A stretch of 64,000 nucleotides of DNA from Streptomyces flaveolus (GCF_014648815.1 NZ_BMRV01000015.1:62001-126000), one strand, 5' to 3'. Numbered from the stretch's first letter, positions 9,140 to 18,329 are shown. Program-made: numbers and translations. Notes: generated by a model not told the origin, from the sequence alone.

Positions 9140-11602
9140 TCAGCCCGCCGCGCGGACTGACAGCCCCTCACCCGCCCCGCGCCGCAGCGCCAGCGCCGCC
9201 GGAACCGTCGCCGCGAGCACGGCGACCACCGCGCACGCCCCCGCCACCGCACCCAGCGCCGGCCAGGGCAGCGCGACCGGGGCGGCCGGGGCCGACAACA
9301 GGGCCAGGGCGCCCCGCATCCCGCACAGGTTCAGGACCGCCACCAGCACGCCCAGCACGGTGCCTACCGCCACCACCGTCAGCGCCTCCGCCGCCACCAG
9401 TCGCAGCACCTGCCCCCGGGTCGCCCCCGCCAGTCGCAGCACGCCCAGGTCCCGCAGCCGGTCGGAGGTCGCCATGACCAGGGTGGCCGCCAGCGAGATC
9501 CCCGCGTACAGCAGCGCGATGCCCAGCACCAGCAGGAAGCCCGCGCGGGCCGTCCCGTCCGTCCCCGGCGCCGTCGCCGTCGCCCGCAGCCACGCCTGCC
9601 GGGACAGCACCCGCCCGCCCGAGGACCGCGCCGCCTCCCGCAGCCCCGCCGCCACGGCCTCCCGGTCCGCGCCCCGCGCCACCGTCACCTCCACCCGGTC
9701 GACGACCGCGCCCCGCGCGTTCGCCGGCGTGACGTACGCCCCGTTGTCGCCGGTGCCGACCGGCATCACCGCCGCGATCCGCAGCGAGCGCCGGGTGCCG
9801 TCGCCGAGCCGGACCGTCACGCGCTGCCCCACGGTGTGCCGCTCCCACTCCTCGTTGACCACGATCGAGTCGTCGTCGAGGTCGCTGATCCGGCCGCCCG
9901 TCAACGGGATCCGCGCGGTCGCCGCCAGCGCTCCCGGGTCGGCCGCCCGGGCCTCGGAGCGGATCAGGGCCACGCCCTCCTCCACGACGTACACGGCGGT
10001 CGGCGCGGTCGCCGACACGGCCGCCGTGCCGGGCACCGCGCGCACCCGCCGCACCGCGTCCCGGCCGAGACCGCCGTCGGCCGTCACCACCAGATCGGCC
10101 ACCGTCCGCTCCCGGACCTCGGCCGCCCGCGCCCCGTCCAGGGTTGCCGTCGCCCCCAGCAGCGACCCGGTCAGCGCCACCGTCACCAGCACCGGCGCCG
10201 CGACGGACGCCGTACGCCGGACCGAGGCGGCGGCGTTCTCCCGCACCAGCATCCCGCCCGCACCCGGCAACCGGGACGGCCCCCAGGCCAGCAGCCGGGT
10301 CAGCGGGCGCACCAGCAGCGGCGCCAGCAACGCCACCGCCGTGATCAGCAGCATCGGCCGGCTGACGTACGTCTTGCGGTGCAGCAGATCGCCCGGGTCG
10401 GTCAGCAGCGCCAGGACCAGCGTCACGGCCGCCGTCAGCAGCAGGGCCGCACCGCACACCAGACGGCCCCGGGTCAGCGTCCCCGTGTCCACGGACGCCT
10501 CGCGCAGCGCCTGCGCCGGCATGGTCCGCCCCGCCCGCCAGGACGCCGCCACCACCCCGCACAGGGCCACCAGCAGCCCCGTCCAGAAGGCCAGGTGATA
10601 CGGCCACACCTGATCGCCGATCGCGAACCAGCCGGGCGCCAGCCCCTGCCCGACCACCCACGCCGCCAGCCGCGGTGCCGCGTACGCGCCCAGCGCGCAG
10701 CCCGTCGCCGAGGCGAGGACACCCACCAGCAGCGCCTCGGCGGCCACCAGCCGGCGCACCTGGCCCGGCGTCGCCCCCGCCGTACGCAGCAGCCCGAACT
10801 CCCGGCGCCGCTGCGCCACCGTGAAGGAGAACGTCGACGCCACCACGAACACCGACACGAAGGCGGCCACCCCGCCCGCCGTCCCGAACAGGGCGTTGAG
10901 CGCCGTCACCGCCTCCCGCTCCCGGTCCGGATCGGTGTCCGCCAGCCGCCGCGCCGCACCGGTCAGCACCTGGGCGGCGTCCCCCACCACCCGCCGCACC
11001 TCCGCCGGGTCCGCGTCGACCACCAGCTGCGTACTCGGCGGCGACAGCCGCGCCGCGCGGGCGTCCGTGAAGAAGACCGCCCGCTCGAAACCGAGATCCT
11101 CCACCGTGCCGACGACGCGCACGGAGCCGTAGGACGTGCGCAGCCGCTCGCCCACGGCCGGCCGGCCGCCCGTGACCACCACCTCGCCGTCGGCCCTCGG
11201 CGCGCGTCCCGCGCTGAGCTCGTACGGGGCGAAGGCCGCCGTCGACCACGGGTGGCCCACCAGAGCGCCGGGCCCGCCCGCCACCCGCACGGGGAAGGCA
11301 CGGTCCTCGGTGACCGGGCCCAGCGCGCGCAGCGCCGCCACCGTACGGGCCGGAACCGGGCGGGGATGCGCCAGCGGCTGCGTCTCCACACCGTTCGCGG
11401 TGGGCACGCGCAGCGTGTCCTGCCCCCGCACCACCACGGGCGCCGAGGCGAACCGCTCCGGGGCGCGCTCGGGGGCGTTCAGCGAGGAGGCCAGGGCCAG
11501 GCCCATCACACAGAGCAGGGCGACGCCGAGCGCCAGGGCGACGAAGCTGCCGGCGAAGGAGGTCCAGCGGACGCGCAGAGTGCGCAGGGCGACGGTCAGC
11601 AC
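9140..11602 (-). CDS. ABC transporter permease with two FtsX-like domains
   Basis: An 820-residue integral membrane protein of the MacB/FtsX exporter group. It opens with a transmembrane helix (about 15-37), then a large extracytoplasmic loop, then a first FtsX block beginning near residue 240 with the typical FTVAQRRREFGLLRTAGATPGQVRRLVAAEAL coupling helix. A second such block, DRLRDLGVLRLAGATRGQVLRLVAAEAL, lies near the C-terminus, so the gene looks like two fused permease halves. Its GTG start at 11600-11602 lies directly against the stop of the ATPase gene, which implies co-translation. The pair is likely to export a lipid, peptide or drug, or to signal envelope stress; the substrate is unknown. 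Confidence 0.88.
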   Translation of the reverse strand: MLTVALRTLRVRWTSFAGSFVALALGVALLCVMGLALASSLNAPERAPERFASAPVVVRGQDTLRVPTANGVETQPLAHPRPVPARTVAALRALGPVTEDRAFPVRVAGGPGALVGHPWSTAAFAPYELSAGRAPRADGEVVVTGGRPAVGERLRTSYGSVRVVGTVEDLGFERAVFFTDARAARLSPPSTQLVVDADPAEVRRVVGDAAQVLTGAARRLADTDPDREREAVTALNALFGTAGGVAAFVSVFVVASTFSFTVAQRRREFGLLRTAGATPGQVRRLVAAEALLVGVLASATGCALGAYAAPRLAAWVVGQGLAPGWFAIGDQVWPYHLAFWTGLLVALCGVVAASWRAGRTMPAQALREASVDTGTLTRGRLVCGAALLLTAAVTLVLALLTDPGDLLHRKTYVSRPMLLITAVALLAPLLVRPLTRLLAWGPSRLPGAGGMLVRENAAASVRRTASVAAPVLVTVALTGSLLGATATLDGARAAEVRERTVADLVVTADGGLGRDAVRRVRAVPGTAAVSATAPTAVYVVEEGVALIRSEARAADPGALAATARIPLTGGRISDLDDDSIVVNEEWERHTVGQRVTVRLGDGTRRSLRIAAVMPVGTGDNGAYVTPANARGAVVDRVEVTVARGADREAVAAGLREAARSSGGRVLSRQAWLRATATAPGTDGTARAGFLLVLGIALLYAGISLAATLVMATSDRLRDLGVLRLAGATRGQVLRLVAAEALTVVAVGTVLGVLVAVLNLCGMRGALALLSAPAAPVALPWPALGAVAGACAVVAVLAATVPAALALRRGAGEGLSVRAAG

Positions 11603-12363
11603 GGCACGGCCTCCTGGTCATCGGCCTCCAGCGTGGCCATCCGCGCCGCGATCTCCCCGGCCGGGGCGCCCGCCAGCTCGCCGTGCACCCGCCCGTCGAC
11701 CAGGAACACGACCCGGTCCGCGTACGACGCGGCCAGCGGGTCGTGGGTGACCATGACGACCGTGCGGCCGTCGTCGTCGACCATGCCCCGCAGCAGGGCC
11801 AGCACCTCACGGCCCGTCCGCGAGTCGAGCGCGCCGGTCGGCTCGTCGCCGAACAGCACCTCGGGGCGGGTGATCAGCGCCCGGGCCAGCGCGACGCGCT
11901 GCTGCTGGCCGCCCGACAGCTCGGACGGGCGGTGCCGGGCGCGCTCACCGAGCCCGACCCGCCGCAGCACCTCCCGCACCTCGGCCCCGCGCGGGCGCCG
12001 CCCGGCCAGGCGCAGCGGCAGCGCCACGTTCTGCTCGGCCGTCAGGGACGGCAGCAGGTTGAACGCCTGGAACACGAACCCGATCCGCTCCCGGCGCAGC
12101 AGCGTCAGCCGCCGCTCGCTCAGCGCGGTCAGCTCCGTCTCCCCGAGCCGCACCGAACCCGAGGTGGGCCGGTCCAGACCCGCCGCGCACTGCAGCAGCG
12201 TCGACTTGCCCGAGCCGGACGGGCCCATGACCGCGGTGAAGGTGCCGGCCGGGAAGGCCAGCGACACCCCGTCGAGAGCGGCCACCCGGCCACCGCCCGC
12301 CCCGTACTGCCTGCTGACGGAACGCAGTTCGACCGCGCTGGTTCCGGTAGTCGCGATGCCCAT
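11596..12363 (-). CDS. ABC transporter ATP-binding protein (MacB/LolD type)
   Basis: ATPase partner of the downstream FtsX-type permease. Motifs are complete: Walker A GPSGSGKST, Q-loop FQAFNLLPSLTAEQNV, signature LSGGQQQRVALARAL, Walker B EVLFGDEPTGALDS and the H-loop VTHD. The ATG at 12361-12363 gives 255 residues starting MGIATTGTSAVELRSVSRQYG; a longer in-frame reading to 12405 is possible but adds a Gly/Ala-rich stretch without homology. No two-component system sits beside it. Confidence 0.88.
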   Translation of the reverse strand: MGIATTGTSAVELRSVSRQYGAGGGRVAALDGVSLAFPAGTFTAVMGPSGSGKSTLLQCAAGLDRPTSGSVRLGETELTALSERRLTLLRRERIGFVFQAFNLLPSLTAEQNVALPLRLAGRRPRGAEVREVLRRVGLGERARHRPSELSGGQQQRVALARALITRPEVLFGDEPTGALDSRTGREVLALLRGMVDDDGRTVVMVTHDPLAASYADRVVFLVDGRVHGELAGAPAGEIAARMATLEADDQEAVPC

Positions 12364-12454
12364 GTCTCCCGCTGCCCCCACTCGTCCGGCGTCCGTGGGG
12401 TCCACGAAACCGCGAGGGACCCCTCCGGGTCGGTGCGGCAGGGGCGAGACTTGG

Positions 12455-12474
12455 GGGTAGGGCCAGGCCTACCC
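12455..12474. terminator. Imperfect palindrome between the acetyltransferase and ABC genes
   Basis: GGGTAGG at 12455-12461 and CCTACCC at 12468-12474 form a 7-bp stem with a 6-base centre. On the minus strand it lies just after the acetyltransferase stop and about 90 bp before the ABC ATPase start, so it could be a terminator or an operator for the exporter. Confidence 0.4.
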
Positions 12475-12482
12475 ACCCCGGA

Positions 12483-12968
12483 CTAGGAGACCTGGAGGGC
12501 CTTCGCGTAGCAGAGGCTCTCCTCGTGGAAGCGGTAGTAGCCGAACTTCTCGCAGGGCTCGTAGCCGCTGGAGAGGTACAGGGCGACGGCCTCCGGCTGC
12601 TTGGTGCCGGTCTCCAGGACCATGCGGGTCCGGCCGGCGGCGCGGGCGTCCTCCTCCAGGGCGGCCAGGATGCGGCGGGCCAGCCCCCGGCCGCGCACCT
12701 GCTCGATCACGAACATCCGCTTGAGCTCGGCGTCCCCGTCGCGGTTGCCCTCGCCGTTGGCGTCCTGACTGCGCCAGCCGCCGGAGGCGACCGGGACGTC
12801 GTTCTCGTCGTACGCGACCAGGTAGAGGCCGTTCGGCGGCGCGAAGTCCGAGGCGTCGAGCTGCGTGGCGTCGCCGCCGTCGCCGTAGCGCAGGTCGTAC
12901 TCGGCCTGGACCTCGTCGTTCAGCTTCACGGCGTCGGGGTGGTCGAAGGGGACCCGGCGTATGTTCAT
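12483..12968 (-). CDS. GNAT family N-acetyltransferase
   Basis: A 161-residue single-domain GNAT protein. The acetyl-CoA site is visible as LKRMFVIEQVRGRGLARRILAALEEDARAAG near residues 80-110, preceded by GLYLVAYDENDVPVASGGWR and followed by YLSSGYEPCEKFGYYRFHEES, a pattern common in small Streptomyces acetyltransferases. It lies on the same strand as the ABC exporter but 119 bp away, with a palindrome between them. The substrate is unknown. It is divergent from the exonuclease III gene with only 68 bp between the two starts. Confidence 0.85.
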   Translation of the reverse strand: MNIRRVPFDHPDAVKLNDEVQAEYDLRYGDGGDATQLDASDFAPPNGLYLVAYDENDVPVASGGWRSQDANGEGNRDGDAELKRMFVIEQVRGRGLARRILAALEEDARAAGRTRMVLETGTKQPEAVALYLSSGYEPCEKFGYYRFHEESLCYAKALQVS

Positions 12969-13036
12969 GCTTCCTACCGTATATTGATGCGCACTCGGGA
13001 GAGGGACGTCGTCCAGTGTGCCGGTATCGTGCGCTG

Positions 13037-13840
13037 ATGCTCACCGTGACCTCCGTGAATGTGAACGGTCTGCGCGCCGCCGCGAAGAAGGGCTTCGTGG
13101 AATGGCTCGCGGACACCTCCGCCGACGTGCTGTGCCTCCAGGAGGTACGGGCCGAGCCCCAGCAACTGCCCGAGCACGTGCGCACCCCCGACGGCTGGCA
13201 CGTGACGCACGCCCCCGCCGCCGCCAAGGGCCGCGCCGGTGTCTCCCTCTACACCCGCCGTGAGCCCGACCGTGTGCAGGTCGGCTTCGGCTCGTCGGAG
13301 TTCGACACCAGCGGCCGGTACGTCGAGGCCGACCTGCCGGGTGTGACGATCGCCTCCCTCTATCTGCCCTCCGGCGAGGTCGGCACCGAGCGCCAGGAGG
13401 AGAAGGTCCGCTTCATGGGCGAGTTCCTCGCCTACCTCAAGGAGCTGCGCGAGCGCGCCGCCGCCGAGGGCCGCGAGGTCGTGGTCTGCGGCGACTGGAA
13501 CATCGCCCACCGCCAGGCGGACCTGAAGAACTGGCGCGGCAACACCAAGAACTCCGGCTTCCTGCCGGAGGAACGCGAGTGGCTGGGCCGCGTCCTCGAC
13601 CCGGCGGACGGCGGCTATGTCGACGTGGTGCGCGCCCTGCACCCCGACGCGGAGGGGCCGTACTCGTGGTGGTCGTACCGGGGGCGGGCTTTCGACAACG
13701 ATTCAGGTTGGAGGATCGACTACCACGTGGCGACGCCGGGACTGGCCGCCCGGGCCGTGAAGGGGTACGTCGAGCGGGCCGCCACGCATGCCGAGCGCTG
13801 GTCGGACCACGCGCCGGTGACAGTCGTCTACGAGCGCTGA
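13037..13840 (+). CDS. xthA: Exodeoxyribonuclease III (AP endonuclease)
   Basis: A 267-residue Mg-dependent nuclease of the exonuclease III/EEP fold, which cuts DNA at abasic sites and trims 3' ends in base-excision repair. Active-site motifs are intact: SVNVNGLRAA at the start, catalytic Glu36 in LQEVR, GDWNIAH near 152, and the closing SDHAP near 256. The ATG at 13037 is chosen because the protein should begin two or three residues before the VTSVNVNG strand. Its last 13 bases overlap the end of the convergent MerR gene. Confidence 0.92.
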   Translation: MLTVTSVNVNGLRAAAKKGFVEWLADTSADVLCLQEVRAEPQQLPEHVRTPDGWHVTHAPAAAKGRAGVSLYTRREPDRVQVGFGSSEFDTSGRYVEADLPGVTIASLYLPSGEVGTERQEEKVRFMGEFLAYLKELRERAAAEGREVVVCGDWNIAHRQADLKNWRGNTKNSGFLPEEREWLGRVLDPADGGYVDVVRALHPDAEGPYSWWSYRGRAFDNDSGWRIDYHVATPGLAARAVKGYVERAATHAERWSDHAPVTVVYER

Positions 13841-14520
13841 CCCTCGTCGGACCGCTTGCGCAGGCGTCGGTCCAGGGCCAGGGAGAGTTCCGCCTCCACC
13901 ACGCTGCGGGCCAGGGGGCGCAGGCGGTGGAGGTCCTGTTCGGGGGCGTGGCGGAGGATCAGGTCGGCGAAGAGTTCGGCGAGGGCGTCGGCGTGGTCGC
14001 GGACGCGTTTGCCGGCGTCCAGGACCTCGGCGAGGGGGATGCCCTCGCGGACCAGGGCGGAGGAGACGTCCAGCAGGCGGTGGCTGATGTGGACGAGTTC
14101 GTCGCCGTCGGTGCCGAGGTAGCCCAGCTCCATCGCGGCGGCGAGGTTCTCCGGGGTGACCTCGCCCTCGAAGCGGGCGGCGAGTTCCTCGGGGGTGAGG
14201 CGGACCGGGGTCTCCTCGGTGGGCTCGCCGATGCCGAGCAGGTCGCCGACGTCGCGGCCGTGGTCGAAGGCGTCGGCGAGCTCGGCGATGCCGCTGAGGG
14301 TGTGGCCGCGTTCCAGGAGGGCGGCGATGGTGCGCAGGCGGGCCAGGTGGTGGTCGTCGTACCAGGCGATGCGGCCTTCGCGGCGGGGTGGCGGGATCAG
14401 TTTGCGCTCGCGGTAGAAGCGCAGGGTGCGCACCGTGATGCCGGCCAGCCGGGCCAGTTCCTCCATGCGGTACTCGCGCGGGCCATCGGGTCGTCCAGCG
14501 TCTCCAGCGTCTTCTGCCAC
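13828..14520 (-). CDS. MerR family transcriptional regulator
   Basis: A 230-residue regulator with the MerR winged helix at about residues 16-85 (YRMEELARLAGITVRTLRFYRERKLIPPPRREGRIAWYDDHHLARL). The C-terminal part is a mostly helical effector domain without an obvious cysteine metal site. It is divergent from the flavin monooxygenase operon across 115 bp, so control of that operon and of itself is the simplest reading. The GTG at 14518-14520 is used; an internal ATG at residue 19 would still keep the whole DNA-binding domain. Confidence 0.88.
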   Translation of the reverse strand: MAEDAGDAGRPDGPREYRMEELARLAGITVRTLRFYRERKLIPPPRREGRIAWYDDHHLARLRTIAALLERGHTLSGIAELADAFDHGRDVGDLLGIGEPTEETPVRLTPEELAARFEGEVTPENLAAAMELGYLGTDGDELVHISHRLLDVSSALVREGIPLAEVLDAGKRVRDHADALAELFADLILRHAPEQDLHRLRPLARSVVEAELSLALDRRLRKRSDEGQRS

Positions 14521-14635
14521 GCGGGAAGCCTATGTCGTACCGTCGGTAACTTTCCTTGCCGCGCCCCCTACCCATCAGTACGGAGCTGTTCTACTCTCCC
14601 CATTGCGCCAGTGTTCACTGGCAGAGTTCTAGGCG

Positions 14636-16183
14636 ATGCGTGGAGGCTTCGGGATGGCCGAGCACGAGCAGGTTCACGAACACGTGCGGGTGGCGGTGAT
14701 CGGGTCCGGCTTCGGCGGGCTGGGGGCCGCCGTGCGGCTGCGCCGTGAGGGGATCACCGACTTCGTCGTCCTCGAGAGGTCCGACAGCGTCGGCGGCACC
14801 TGGCGGGACAACAGCTACCCGGGGTGCGCCTGCGACGTGCCGTCCCACCTGTACTCGTTCTCCTTCGCGCCCAATCCCGAGTGGCCGCGCACCTTCTCGG
14901 GGCAGCGGCACATCCGGGCCTACCTGGAGCACGTGGCCGACACCTTCGGGCTGCGCCCCCACCTCCGCTTCGGCTCGGAGGTGAAGCGGATGGCGTGGGA
15001 CACCGAGCAGCTGCGGTGGGAGATCGAGACGGCGAGCGGGACCCTCACCGCCGACGTCGTCGTCTCCGCGACCGGCCCGCTGTCCGACCCCAAGGTCCCG
15101 GACGTCCCCGGCCTCGACACCTTCCCCGGCAAGGTCTTCCACTCGGCCCGCTGGGACCACGACTACGACCTCACCGGCAAGCGGGTCGCCATGATCGGCA
15201 CCGGCGCCTCCGCCATCCAGATCGTGCCGTCCATCCAGCCGAAGGTCGGCCGCCTCACCGTCTTCCAGCGCACCCCGGCCTGGGTGATGCCCCGCATGGA
15301 CCGGCCGATCACCGGCGCCGAACGCGCCCTGCACCGGGCGCTGCCGGTCACCACCAAGCTGCGCCGCGGCCTGCTGTGGGGCATCCGGGAGCTGCAGGTG
15401 CAGGCCTTCACCAAGCACCCCGACGAGCTGGGCTTCGTCGAGAAGATCGCCAAGCGCAACATGGCCGCCGCCGTCAAGGACCCGGCCCTGCGCGCCAAGC
15501 TCACCCCCGACTACCGCATCGGCTGCAAGCGGATCCTGCTGTCGAGCACGTACTACCCGGCGCTCGCCCGGCCCAATGTGGACGTGGTCGCCAGTGGTCT
15601 CAGCGAGGTCCGCGGCAGCACCCTCGTCGCCGCCGACGGCAGCGAGGCCGAGGCCGACGCGATCATCTTCGGCACCGGCTTCCACGTCACCGACATGCCC
15701 ATCGCCGAGCGGGTCGTGGGCGCGGACGGGCGGACGCTGGCGGAGGCGTGGAAGGACGGCATGGAGGCCCTGCGCGGTGCCTCGGCGGCCGGCTTCCCCA
15801 ACTTCATGACGATCATCGGGCCCAACACCGGCCTCGGTAACTCGTCCATGATCCTGATGATCGAGTCGCAGCTGAACTACATGGCCGACTACCTGCGCCA
15901 GCTCAACGTCCTCGGCGGCGAGGTCGCCCTCGACGCCCGGCCCACCGCCGTACGGGGCTGGAACCACCGGGTGCAGGAGCGCATGAAGCGCACCGTGTGG
16001 AACACCGGCGGCTGCGACAGCTGGTACCTGGACGCCAACGGCCGCAACACCACCGTCTGGCCCGGCACGACCGCCGAGTTCCGGCGGGCGACGCGACGCG
16101 TGGACCTCGCCGAGTACGAGGTGCTGCGCGCCCCGGCCGCCCGGACGGCCCCCGCCCCCCGGAGCGCGGAGGTGGGCGCGTGA
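14636..16183 (+). CDS. Flavin-containing monooxygenase, Baeyer-Villiger type
   Basis: A 515-residue FAD/NADPH monooxygenase. The FAD Rossmann motif GSGFGG is at residues 23-28, VGGTWRDNSYPGCACDVPSHLYSFSF follows, the Baeyer-Villiger fingerprint FPGKVFHSARWDHD is at about 163-176, and the NADPH motif GTGASAIQ is near 188. It should insert oxygen into a ketone or oxidise a heteroatom. It is the first gene of an operon with a lipase-like hydrolase and an SDR, so ester formation, ester cleavage and ketone/alcohol conversion may act in series. The order recalls the mycobacterial mymA-lipR-Rv3085 genes. The start may also be the ATG at 14654. Confidence 0.88.
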   Translation: MRGGFGMAEHEQVHEHVRVAVIGSGFGGLGAAVRLRREGITDFVVLERSDSVGGTWRDNSYPGCACDVPSHLYSFSFAPNPEWPRTFSGQRHIRAYLEHVADTFGLRPHLRFGSEVKRMAWDTEQLRWEIETASGTLTADVVVSATGPLSDPKVPDVPGLDTFPGKVFHSARWDHDYDLTGKRVAMIGTGASAIQIVPSIQPKVGRLTVFQRTPAWVMPRMDRPITGAERALHRALPVTTKLRRGLLWGIRELQVQAFTKHPDELGFVEKIAKRNMAAAVKDPALRAKLTPDYRIGCKRILLSSTYYPALARPNVDVVASGLSEVRGSTLVAADGSEAEADAIIFGTGFHVTDMPIAERVVGADGRTLAEAWKDGMEALRGASAAGFPNFMTIIGPNTGLGNSSMILMIESQLNYMADYLRQLNVLGGEVALDARPTAVRGWNHRVQERMKRTVWNTGGCDSWYLDANGRNTTVWPGTTAEFRRATRRVDLAEYEVLRAPAARTAPAPRSAEVGA

Positions 16184-17127
16184 GCCGCCTCGCCCACGTC
16201 GCCTCCGGGCCCTACGCCCCGCCCGTGCCCGCCCGCGAGCTGACCGTCGCCTCCGCCGACGGAGCCCGGCTGCACGTCGAGGTGCACGGCCCCGAGGACG
16301 CGCCCGCGGTCGTGCTGTCCCACGGCTGGACCTGCTCGACCGCCTTCTGGGCGGCGCAGATCCGCGCCCTGTCCGCCGACCACCGGGTCATCGCCTACGA
16401 CCAGCGCGGCCACGGCCGCAGTCCGGTGAACCCGGTGTGCGGCACCGACGCCCTCGCCGACGACCTCGAGGCCGTCCTGTCGGCCACGCTCGCGCCGGGC
16501 GAGCGGGCGGTGATCGCCGGGCACTCCATGGGCGGGATGACGGTCCTGGCCGCCGCCGCGCGGCCGGCGGTGCGCGAACACGCCGCGGCCGTTCTGCTGT
16601 GCAGCACGGGCAGTTCGCGGCTGGTGGCGTCCGCGACCGTGCTGCCGCTGCGGGAGGGCCGGGTGCGCACCTGGCTGACCCGGCGGATCCTCGGCTCCCG
16701 GGCGCCGCTCGGGCCGGTCACGCCTCTGGCGCTCAGGATCCTCAAGTACGGGACGATGGGCCCGGGTTCGGCGCCGCACATGGTCGAGGCGTGCGCCCGT
16801 ATCGTGCACGCCTGCCCGCGCGGTGCGCGGCACGCCTGGTCGCAGGTGCTCGACCTGCTCGACCTCGACCACGGCGTACGGGAGTTGAGCATGCCGGTCG
16901 AGGTGGTCGTCGGGACCGCGGACCGGCTGACCCCGCCCGTGCACGCCCGCGCGCTGGCGGCGGCGCTGCCCGACTGCGTGGGCCTGACGGAGCTTCCGGG
17001 GCTCGGCCACATGACGCCGGTGGAGGCGCCGGAGCTGGTCACCGGGAAGATCCGCGCGCTCGCCGCCGCCCACATATCCGCCGCGTCCGCGAAGCCGGAC
17101 GCCGTACACGCCGAGGAGAGCGCATGA
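16180..17127 (+). CDS. Alpha/beta hydrolase
   Basis: A 315-residue alpha/beta hydrolase. The oxyanion strand LSHGWTCST lies near residue 47, the nucleophile elbow GHSMGG at 114-119 (Ser116), an acid in VVVGTADRLTPP, and the catalytic His in LPGLGHMTPVEAP near the end. It overlaps the monooxygenase stop by four bases (GTGA) and its own stop overlaps the SDR start (ATGA), so all three are co-translated. A role in hydrolysing the ester made by the Baeyer-Villiger enzyme is an inference from the order. Confidence 0.88.
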   Translation: MSRLAHVASGPYAPPVPARELTVASADGARLHVEVHGPEDAPAVVLSHGWTCSTAFWAAQIRALSADHRVIAYDQRGHGRSPVNPVCGTDALADDLEAVLSATLAPGERAVIAGHSMGGMTVLAAAARPAVREHAAAVLLCSTGSSRLVASATVLPLREGRVRTWLTRRILGSRAPLGPVTPLALRILKYGTMGPGSAPHMVEACARIVHACPRGARHAWSQVLDLLDLDHGVRELSMPVEVVVGTADRLTPPVHARALAAALPDCVGLTELPGLGHMTPVEAPELVTGKIRALAAAHISAASAKPDAVHAEESA

Positions 17128-18017
17128 GCAGGGTGAGCCTGGAAGGACGCGTCGCCGTCGTCACCGGGGCGGCGCGGGGCGTCGGGGAGTTGCTGGCCCG
17201 CAAGCTCTCGGCGCGCGGGGTGAAGGTGGCCCTGGTCGGGCTGGAGCCGGACGGGCTCAAGCAGGTCGCGGCGCGGCTGCACTCCGAGAGCGAGGTGTGG
17301 CACGCCGACGTCACCGACCACGAGGTGATGGCCCGGGTCGCCGGCGAGGTCAAGGAGCGGTTCGGCAAGGTCGACATCGTCGTCGCCAACGCCGGTGTCG
17401 CCACCGGCGGTCCGTTCGTCGACTCCGACCCGGAGTCCTGGCGGCGGGTCATCGAGGTCAACCTGATCGGCTCGGCGGTGACGGCCCGCGCCTTCCTGCC
17501 GGTGCTGATGGAGAGCCGCGGCTATCTGCTGCAGATCGCGTCCCTGGCCGCGATCACGCCCGCGCCGATGATGACCGCGTACTGCGCCTCCAAGTCCGGT
17601 GTGGAGGCGTACGCGCACAGCCTGCGTGCCGAGGTTGCCCACCGGGGCGTGAAGGTCGGCGTCGGCTATCTGTCCTGGACCGACACCGACATGGTGCGCG
17701 GCGCCGACCAGGACGACGTCATGCGGGAGCTGCGGCAGCGGCTGCCGTGGCCGTCGAACAAGACGTATCCGCTGGGTCCGGCGGTGGACCGGCTCGTGGA
17801 GGGCATCGAGCGGCGCGCCGCTCACGTCTACGGGCAGTGGTGGCTGCGCGGCATGCAGGGCGTGCGCGGGTACCTGCCGGCCGTCATCGGCACCGTCGGG
17901 CAGCGCGAGATGCGGCGCTTCGCGGACCGGCTGAACGGCATGCGCACGGGGCTGGTCGGGGCGGGCGGAGCGGCCGACGAACAGCACCGGACGACGTCGG
18001 CTACGGTCCGTCACTGA
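17124..18017 (+). CDS. Short-chain dehydrogenase/reductase
   Basis: A 297-residue classical SDR. The NAD(P) motif TGAARGVG is at residues 14-21, NAG near 90, the catalytic serine in LQIASLAAI near 140, and Tyr153-x-x-x-Lys157 in YCASK. It should interconvert an alcohol and a ketone, which fits supply of a ketone to the monooxygenase encoded two genes earlier. The C-terminus is longer than the minimal SDR fold and resembles the SadH-type SDRs found beside mymA in mycobacteria. A hairpin at 18056-18079 follows. Confidence 0.88.
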   Translation: MSRVSLEGRVAVVTGAARGVGELLARKLSARGVKVALVGLEPDGLKQVAARLHSESEVWHADVTDHEVMARVAGEVKERFGKVDIVVANAGVATGGPFVDSDPESWRRVIEVNLIGSAVTARAFLPVLMESRGYLLQIASLAAITPAPMMTAYCASKSGVEAYAHSLRAEVAHRGVKVGVGYLSWTDTDMVRGADQDDVMRELRQRLPWPSNKTYPLGPAVDRLVEGIERRAAHVYGQWWLRGMQGVRGYLPAVIGTVGQREMRRFADRLNGMRTGLVGAGGAADEQHRTTSATVRH

Positions 18018-18055
18018 TCGACATGCGCAGGGTCACCGCCCGTGTGAATCTGATC

Positions 18056-18079
18056 GGGCCCGGCCGATCCGGCCGGCCC
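18056..18079 (+). terminator. Terminator of the monooxygenase operon
   Basis: GGGCCCGGCCG at 18056-18066 pairs with CGGCCGGCCC at 18070-18079, one bulged C, three-base loop. It lies 39 bp after the SDR stop and just before the next ribosome binding site. Confidence 0.6.
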
Positions 18080-18103
18080 GAAACACCACAGGAGTGAACC
18101 CAC

Positions 18104-18307
18104 ATGGGTATCAAGGACCAGTTCCAGGACAAGGCCGAGCGCATGCAGCAGCAGGGCAAGCAGCGTGCCGAGCAGGGCAAGCAGCGCGCCGACCAGGCCA
18201 AGGACCAGATGCACAACCGCGACCGCCGTCGCGACGAGGACGAGATGGACCCGTCCTCGCGCCGCCGGGACGCGGACGAGCGTTTCGAGGAGAGCTACGA
18301 CGCCTGA
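18104..18307 (+). CDS. Small hydrophilic Gln/Lys/Asp-rich protein, 67 residues
   Basis: A very charged protein without hydrophobic segments. It has a short repeat (QQQGKQRAEQGKQRADQAKDQ) that should form one amphipathic helix, followed by an Arg/Asp-rich tail. Short proteins of this build are common in Streptomyces and resemble CsbD-like or other stress-related disordered proteins in composition only; I cannot assign a function. The ATG at 18104 has a good AGGAG about ten bases upstream, and a strong terminator follows, so it looks like a real monocistronic gene. Confidence 0.72.
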   Translation: MGIKDQFQDKAERMQQQGKQRAEQGKQRADQAKDQMHNRDRRRDEDEMDPSSRRRDADERFEESYDA

Positions 18308-18329
18308 CGCGTGGCAGCTGATCCGAGGA

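Noticed and set aside
9168-11810. 880-residue reading frame opposite or beside the ABC permease
   Set aside because: Composed mainly of Gly, Ala and Arg, with no domain motif, while the 820-residue permease frame has complete FtsX motifs.
9836-12460. 874-residue plus-strand open frame across the ABC genes
   Set aside because: His/Arg/Gln-rich composition and no recognisable domain; antisense shadow of the exporter.
12483-13840. Mobile DNA around the exonuclease III gene
   Set aside because: Composition and gene spacing equal the neighbours; no repeats or transposase remains were seen.
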